Source: Gautieria morchelliformis | Taxonomy: Eukaryota > Basidiomycota > Agaricomycetes > Gomphales > Gomphaceae | Length of the DNA: 64,000 bases | Reading direction: 5' to 3' | NCBI GenBank assembly: GCA_015179125.1 | Contig: WHVA01000438.1 | Span: 1 to 64,000 of the forward strand | Shown: piece after piece, positions 59,156 through 64,000 of the stretch | Numbering within the stretch: the first letter of the stretch is position 1 | Layout of the letters: each line of letters begins with the position of its first letter | Notes under the pieces: model-generated | Databases searched by the model: none | What the model was told of the DNA's origin: nothing | Seen by the model: the letters and a program-made list of their open reading frames with translations, nothing else | Position numbers and translations under genes: made by a program

Positions 59156-59540
59156 CAACCCTTATTCAAACACATGAAGAAGGATGTGAAATGCTCCTGG
59201 GGCAATTATGAACAGCAAGCCTTCGGTGGGCTCATGAATTGTTTCAAATCTCTGTTTCTATACCTGGCCTCAGTTATGTCGCTAACACCCTTCTTGGCAT
59301 CATTCATTTTGATACACTTCAGACTTATGGTCTCTTCTGGTGGCTTTGACGTCAACTTCTCCCGTGGCCACATCATGGTAGATCGACTTGACGGCAAACT
59401 GCACTGGCAGCGCCTCGCTGCAGCTAGCATGTTCTCATCTCACATCCGGGCATACACACTCGGCCTACGACTGGGAGAGAGCTACTCCTGGCGGTACTTG
59501 AGATCCGGCCGAGGGATACACCGTTCACGTTCGCAGTAAA
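59156..59540 (+). mobile_element. Ty3-type pol fragment (RT/RNase H junction)
   Basis: PLFKHMKKDVKCSWGNYEQQ is the stretch between reverse transcriptase and RNase H in Ty3 elements. The remainder of the frame is not recognisable. It directly follows the copy 3 LTR and is a separate fragment. Confidence 0.55.
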
Positions 59541-59669
59541 AGTAAAACAATAAAGAAGCCATGGAAGCCTCTCATTCACAGGCCATATCACGGGAGACAT
59601 ACACAATTATAGATGAGATTTACGCCTTATAACTAGCAAGAAATTGGTTTCTCTCAAAGTCGTCTCAAT

Positions 59670-61867
59670 TTAGCCCCTTGCGGCCAAAAAGGTCTCAGGA
59701 GTCATTGCTCGTGGTTTAATTGAACCCTGGAACGGTTTGGGAAGACTAGAATGATATTCATACATATTGAGAAGCAACAACAGGAAAAAGTTGAATGCAC
59801 GGAACGGCACCCGGAGAGAAGGAATCATGCACAGGTATTTCAGCTCCATTGGCATCTTTGGCATGAGATATATTGAAGACCTTGAGAATGGAGCTCGCCG
59901 CTAGGTATATCGTGTTATCGGCTAGATGACGGCCAGGGCAGATTTAAAATAGCATATTAGCGAGATACTTGGGAATATACTATCACCTAATTAGTCTCAC
60001 CTTCGTCCAAAACCAAACACAGCGGACGGATCTCTGGCACTTTGCCTAAGGAAACGCTCAGGCTCAAAGTGTTCAGTATCGGGGCCGTACACGGTCTCGT
60101 CATGGTCGCCCTTTGAAGCATGCTTATTTAAGCACCTGCATTAAGGTCCACAAAGGTGATGGCCCCACCATGCATTTCCAATCACAACACTGCCTCGGGG
60201 GATAAAATTATTGTTGTATACATCATCTTCCATCAACCTGTGTGGAACGCCCAGCGGCGCCACCGGACGCCACCTAATACAGAAAGTTTTATCTGTGAAA
60301 TTCTGGCTTTCAGAGTATCAGCTTAGGGCACCTTTGTAGTTCCTTGCAAACAGCATTCATATACGGAAGGCTTTCGCGATCCTTAAAGGTAGGGAGCCGA
60401 TCAGCACCGATAACTTCGTCGAGCGTTGCACATCCGGATAAAGGACCATGGTGAGGATGAACCAGGATAAAGCGATGGTAGTCTAGAGCAGTGAGCTGAA
60501 TGGTGTCCTGAGTGTCACAAAAAGAGTGTTCGTACAGTGTCAGCTCCCGCAAGATACGCAACAGCTCCAGTGTTTCGGATGGTTTCTTCTTGTTGCGGCA
60601 CATCCGCCTCTGGTAAATCAGCCATACTTTCTAGGAGCCAAGCAGTGACAGAGGGTGTAGCTTTCCCTTCACTCATTGGTTGGACTCACTTGACTGAACA
60701 AAGGGATGGAAGATTGTGATGGAAGATTGACTCACCAAAGCCTTCTTGCAAGCATTAAACGGAACAACAGGCATCTGTGTGGCGACCTGTCGCCAGATGC
60801 GGGCTTTGGTTTTGAACCCTGCCCCTGGCATCCACTCGGGTACGTATTTCACTGAAGACTAACCTGAGTTAGACCGTCTGAACCTTGTACATTCACTATA
60901 CGCACATATTGGGAGAGTATCGACGAGAAAGCCACCGGGGATGACCGCTGACAACACGGCCTCCGTCGCCTGTTCAGCAAGTTGTATGTAGGGGTCACCA
61001 ATCGGAAGCACGTCAATGCCATAGATAATCAAGGTGCCATGATGGAGTCGACTCAGTGTTTTGTTTAGATGCATATCATCTCACCTCCATGATTGTAGCA
61101 CCTGCAAGGTGTCGAATATGTTGGAGAAAATTATCTGGAGATTTGTGAAGTCGATAAAGAAGCTCTCTGCTCATGTGTTAGTTAGCAGACAACGATGATG
61201 CATAATTGCACTAAGAAAAATGCACTTTGTCCGTTTTTCCTGAATGCTGGTATATGCTGTTACTGCAGCGAGGTGGAAATTCTGATAAAACATCTTGCTG
61301 TGACGCCGCCATTTGTCTCTGTAGTGCATCGCCCCGAAAGCCCAGTCGAACCCCATCCTATTAGAATAGCCCTAAATGGCTCAAGTATGGCGAAGACAAG
61401 TGGCAACAACGTACAAGTCGCTCATCATAGGGAACTCATAGCGGTCAGAGTAAACCGACGATCTTTTCTCGAAGAGGTCGTGCGCGACAGCAAGAGAATT
61501 TACAATTACTATGGGCTGTCTTAAGACTTTGATGTAGACAAGGTCACCTAACAGAAAGTTAAAATTTATTCGCCAGTCATTGATGTGCGATATCATGCCG
61601 TATGGTTTGGCCCAGTCGGTGTATGTCTTCCATTCATGCTCCGTGGGGGCGTCGTAGACGTTTCCTGTAAATGGCTTCCCCGGAGGCCCTGGTGGGAGAT
61701 GTGCACCTGTGATGTAACGAGGTCATTATCAAGTACAGGCTGGTTCGATCTGTATCCAGACTTTTTGGGATGTGATTCCGTTGCGCGATGAGAAAGAAGA
61801 AAGTTGCACATATCAAACCACCCAGAGCGATGTAGATGTCCGATGTCCAACTAGCTGAGAGAACCAT
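59670..61867 (-). CDS. Cytochrome P450 monooxygenase
   Basis: A microsomal haem-thiolate monooxygenase that needs a P450 reductase partner; the substrate is unknown. The start MVLSASWTSDIYIALGGLIC (61,867) gives an N-terminal membrane anchor. Then come LPPGPPGKPFTGNVYDAP (proline hinge), GDLVYIKVLRQPIVIVNS, MGFDWAFGAMHYRDKWRRH (C helix, WRRH), YGIDVLPIGDPYIQLAEQA, PGGFLVDTLPI, YVPEWMPGAGFKTKA, the K-helix ELQR (ExxR, in FKDRESLPYMNAVCKELQR), DHDETVYGPDTEHFEPERFL, FGFGRR and ICPGRHLADNTIYLAASSIL (haem cysteine), ending KPFQGSIKPRAMTPETFL. About a dozen short introns. Two oddities: the intron after TDWAKPYG fits only with a GC donor (61,598-61,597), and I see no AG acceptor just before ICPGRH (about 59,945). 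The I-helix segment is hard to read. It may be recently damaged. Confidence 0.8.
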
Positions 61868-62070
61868 TGGGGGCAACAAGCAGAGATGTGGGCATCTTCT
61901 TCCAAGAATACAGTACAACTCTGTCTCTGACAACCTCGGTCTAAACATTACATCAGCCTCTACTCCAAGGGATTTGAAGCCCGGACAAGCAGCTTAGTCA
62001 ACGGCTGTGTGCCGATTCAGTCCCTGCTTTGGCAACTCCAGCCGCTGACTAAGCTGCTGCTTCATGGAAT
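61868..62070. repeat. Short inverted repeat next to the TIR element
   Basis: CAAGCAGCTTAGTCAACGGCT (about 61,987) and AGCCGCTGACTAAGCTGCTG (about 62,041) are near-perfect inverted copies. They resemble the AGCTTGGTCAGC.GCTGATC core of the element that follows. Confidence 0.6.
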
Positions 62071-62900
62071 TGAGGCGTGAACAACCAGCTTGGTCAGCAG
62101 CTGATCAATCCAGACTATCGGAACGACCGGCAGTTTGGTCCAAATACCAAACCTCGCTTACCATCGTTTCCCTTTTGGAGCAACTGTTTGACCTCCATCA
62201 TCGGAGGGCGGAAAGTCTTAAATCCCCACCCCGACGCGACACTTCGGACTCCGATGCACACGCTTGCGTAAGTTCTCCACATCACAATGAAGTTTATTTA
62301 TAAAGAAAAACAAAATATAATGGCAATAAAATGCCTCAGAAACATTCTGAAAGATTAAAACATGTTACATTTATTGTAACTATAAGCGTCTCATGTATGA
62401 ATATATAATGTTTAAAGGGTACATTTTGGTATAAAGTCGGCTTAGTGCAATGGTTGAGTTGTTAACTCTGTGTCCGACTAGGCGTGGGTTCAAACTGTGC
62501 TCAGTGCAAATGTTTCTTTGACACTTCCATTTCTTTTTGTAAATGGTTCACTGGCCCTATTGGCTTTTTCTCTACTTTCTTTCTATACCTCAATGTAGCA
62601 TTTTAATTGTTGGTACATGAAATTCACGGTACACATATACTATTTTGGATGCACGAACGAGGCTTTAGCGTGCTGACCTGAACCGACCCGGTTCGGGGGA
62701 CCCCCCGAGCGTAGCGAGGGAGGGGAGGGTCGGTGAATGGTCGGTCCTCTTTGTGCGCCCGGGAGAAACAGTAAAATTTACGCTCAACAATTTTTTTAAT
62801 CTCTTAATTGGTATTTTTCTAATTACTCGTGACCAAACTGCCGGTCATTCCAATAGTCTGGATTGATCAGCCGCTGACCAAGCTGGTTGTTCATGCCTCA
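62071..62900. mobile_element. TIR element, about 830 bp, with tRNA-like promoter
   Basis: The terminal inverted repeats are about 75-85 bp. The left starts TGAGGCGTGAACAACC (62,071) and runs through AGCTTGGTCAGCAGCTGATC, AATCCAGACTAT and GACCGGCAGTTTGGTC. The right end (to 62,900) is its inverted counterpart with a few changes. No clear target duplication was seen and no transposase is present. The interior holds a tRNA-like block (62,449-62,504) and CCGAGCGTAGCGAGG (about 62,707). Confidence 0.65.
62449..62504 (+). promoter_or_regulatory. Pol III-type A/B-box pair (tRNA-like, SINE-type)
   Basis: TAGTGCAATGG fits the A-box consensus TRGYNNANNNG and, about 40 bases on, GGGTTCAAACTG is close to a B box (GWTCRANNC, last base off). 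The intervening sequence does not fold into a standard tRNA, so a tRNA-derived SINE head or pseudogene is more likely than a working tRNA. Confidence 0.4.
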
Positions 62901-63639
62901 GCTCCCTGCTTCATTTAGCTATGCTACCTGCAAGCGAAGCCGCGGGTTGCTGCGTCCAACAGAGCGCCGCTGGGCAGACCACAACCTTTGCACCTACCGC
63001 AGACAGCTGTCTCCGAGGATTGGGCTTTCGCTGGTAGGGAAGAGGGTTGCTAGGGGAGACAGGTGTGCAGCGGTTTCGAGCCGATGAAAGCTCTCGTCAG
63101 GGGGCTACTGCTACCCCGACCACTCGCCCTTCCAGACCTGTTTAGGAGTCGCTGCTTCTGAGCCTTGACTAGTGGGAGTGAACGGTCCGTGCACGTGAAC
63201 GGTGCCTATCGCCATCCGAACAGAGGCCGCTACGGCACTCGTGACCCACCAGCGGGAAGCATACTGTTGGGTGGTGCGTTTAGTCAGAGGGCGGAAGCTT
63301 CGTCCTAAACTCCTTAGCTCCAAGCTGACTAAAGCATGGACTGCGTCCGGTAGTTTCCATCCGGGTACAGATATTTTCGCGTCCATGCAGCAAGACGATG
63401 TTGGACATTCCTACTCCCCCAACGTGTCGATCGGCAACTATGGCATATATCATATAGCGCTCGACCAAATTGGAAGTTCCAGCATATTTGGAACCTGTCG
63501 GATGTCACCGTACTAGTAGTTATGTAAATTCGTGTGAGAGACATGATGAAAGCGACACTCACATATTCTACCTTGTGCAAACCCCGATCCTATCAAAGAA
63601 AGGTGTAAAGCGACGGCTAAGCCCCAGATAACATTCGCC
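62901..63639. other. Intergenic; no gene recognised
   Basis: GC-balanced sequence upstream of the right-edge reductase. Overlapping frames at 62,887-63,516 show no domain. No TATA box was identified. Confidence 0.4.
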
Positions 63640-64000
63640 ATGCCCGCCCTCCTACCAAACTCACTGATCGCCATTACAGGAGTAAGCGGCTACATTGCCT
63701 CTTACACCGGCCTATGGGCCCTCCGCGCGGGTCATCGCATGCGTGGGACCATCAGATCCATGGCACGCGCCGCATCCCTCAAGGCGGCATATGAAAAGCA
63801 GGGCATCCCTGCTGATGAACTGAATAAGAATCTCGAATTCGTGGTCGTGGATGACCTAAGTTCCGAAGAACAATGGACTAACACATTTGAACACGTCGAT
63901 GGTGTCATCCATGCCATGCTGTCTCTGGCCGACTTATCTGACCCGCAGTTGGTGCCTGATGCTGTCTCAGCGACACGCGCTTTGCTTCGAGCTGCCAAGA
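63640..64000 (+). CDS. NAD(P)-binding extended SDR reductase, N-terminal part (runs off the window)
   Basis: The frame opens with ATG at 63,640 and is open to the end (120 codons). MPALLPNSLIAITGVSGYIA carries the first strand and the TGxxGxxA nucleotide-binding loop of extended short-chain reductases. GLWALRAGHRMRGTIRSMAR follows, where the Arg after the second strand fits NADPH preference, then LEFVVVDDLSSEEQW (DDL) and VDGVIHAMLSLADLSDPQ, the typical post-strand-4 loop where relatives have 'H.A..'. This pattern fits the cinnamoyl-CoA/dihydroflavonol/ketone reductase group of fungi. The catalytic YxxxK would lie beyond the window. The substrate is unknown. It could act with the nearby P450, but that is inference. 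Confidence 0.8.
   Translation, partial: MPALLPNSLIAITGVSGYIASYTGLWALRAGHRMRGTIRSMARAASLKAAYEKQGIPADELNKNLEFVVVDDLSSEEQWTNTFEHVDGVIHAMLSLADLSDPQLVPDAVSATRALLRAAK

Noticed and set aside
62449-62520. tRNA gene
   Set aside because: A- and B-box matches exist but no cloverleaf with a paired acceptor stem could be drawn.

Overview
This is a fungal nuclear genome window, most likely from a wood-decay Agaricomycete (Polyporales-like). Reasons: host genes are cut by many 45-70 bp introns; there is a C2-NACHT gene, a GH79 glucuronidase remnant, a bestrophin-like channel, an adenylate-forming reductase, a short-intron P450 and a basidiomycete-type multi-pass membrane protein; and the mobile elements are those common in such fungi (Ty3 chromoviruses, a copia-type gag, a KDZ transposase fragment). 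The species call is inference.

Layout. 1-9.5 kb is gene-poor: a broken C2-NACHT gene (minus), then long diverged GC-rich repeats, a 74-bp-arm hairpin and a small array of CACGTG boxes spaced exactly 33 bp apart. 9.5-12 kb is a dispersed repeat carrying a RecQ-like helicase fragment, with a 1.0 kb Mutator-like (9-bp target duplication) element inserted in it; a second copy at 45.7-46.6 kb preserves the empty site. 12.2-13.4 kb is a broken GH79 gene. 18.2-31.6 kb is the host gene island: bestrophin-like channel (+), SET-domain methyltransferase (+), adenylate-forming reductase A-T-R (-) and a seven-helix-type membrane protein (+).

32-59.5 kb is a nest of mobile elements. A young Ty3 chromovirus (32,141-40,861, minus, target duplication GCTTG, LTRs about 1% apart) carries two solo LTRs of another family and one unidentified insert. 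Next to it lie a copia-type element reduced to LTRs plus gag (41,752-42,935), an LTR fragment, the second copy of the helicase repeat, a KDZ transposase fragment, a second chromovirus (49.0-54.5 kb, plus) and an older relative (54.5-59.2 kb) with a 1.7 kb DNA transposon inside. 59.7-61.9 kb holds a P450 (-), 62.1-62.9 kb a terminal-inverted-repeat element with a tRNA-like promoter, and 63.6 kb to the end the start of an NAD(P)-binding reductase (+).

How it fits together. The adenylate-forming reductase, the P450 and the reductase at the right edge are the sort of enzymes found in small fungal metabolite clusters, but a transposon block of about 28 kb separates them, so a cluster is only a hypothesis. 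The clearest structural stories are the dated nest of insertions with empty sites available in the same window, the gag-only copia element, and repeated GC-AG introns in several of the host genes. I did not find a clear new defence or conflict system; the NACHT gene is the nearest and it is broken.
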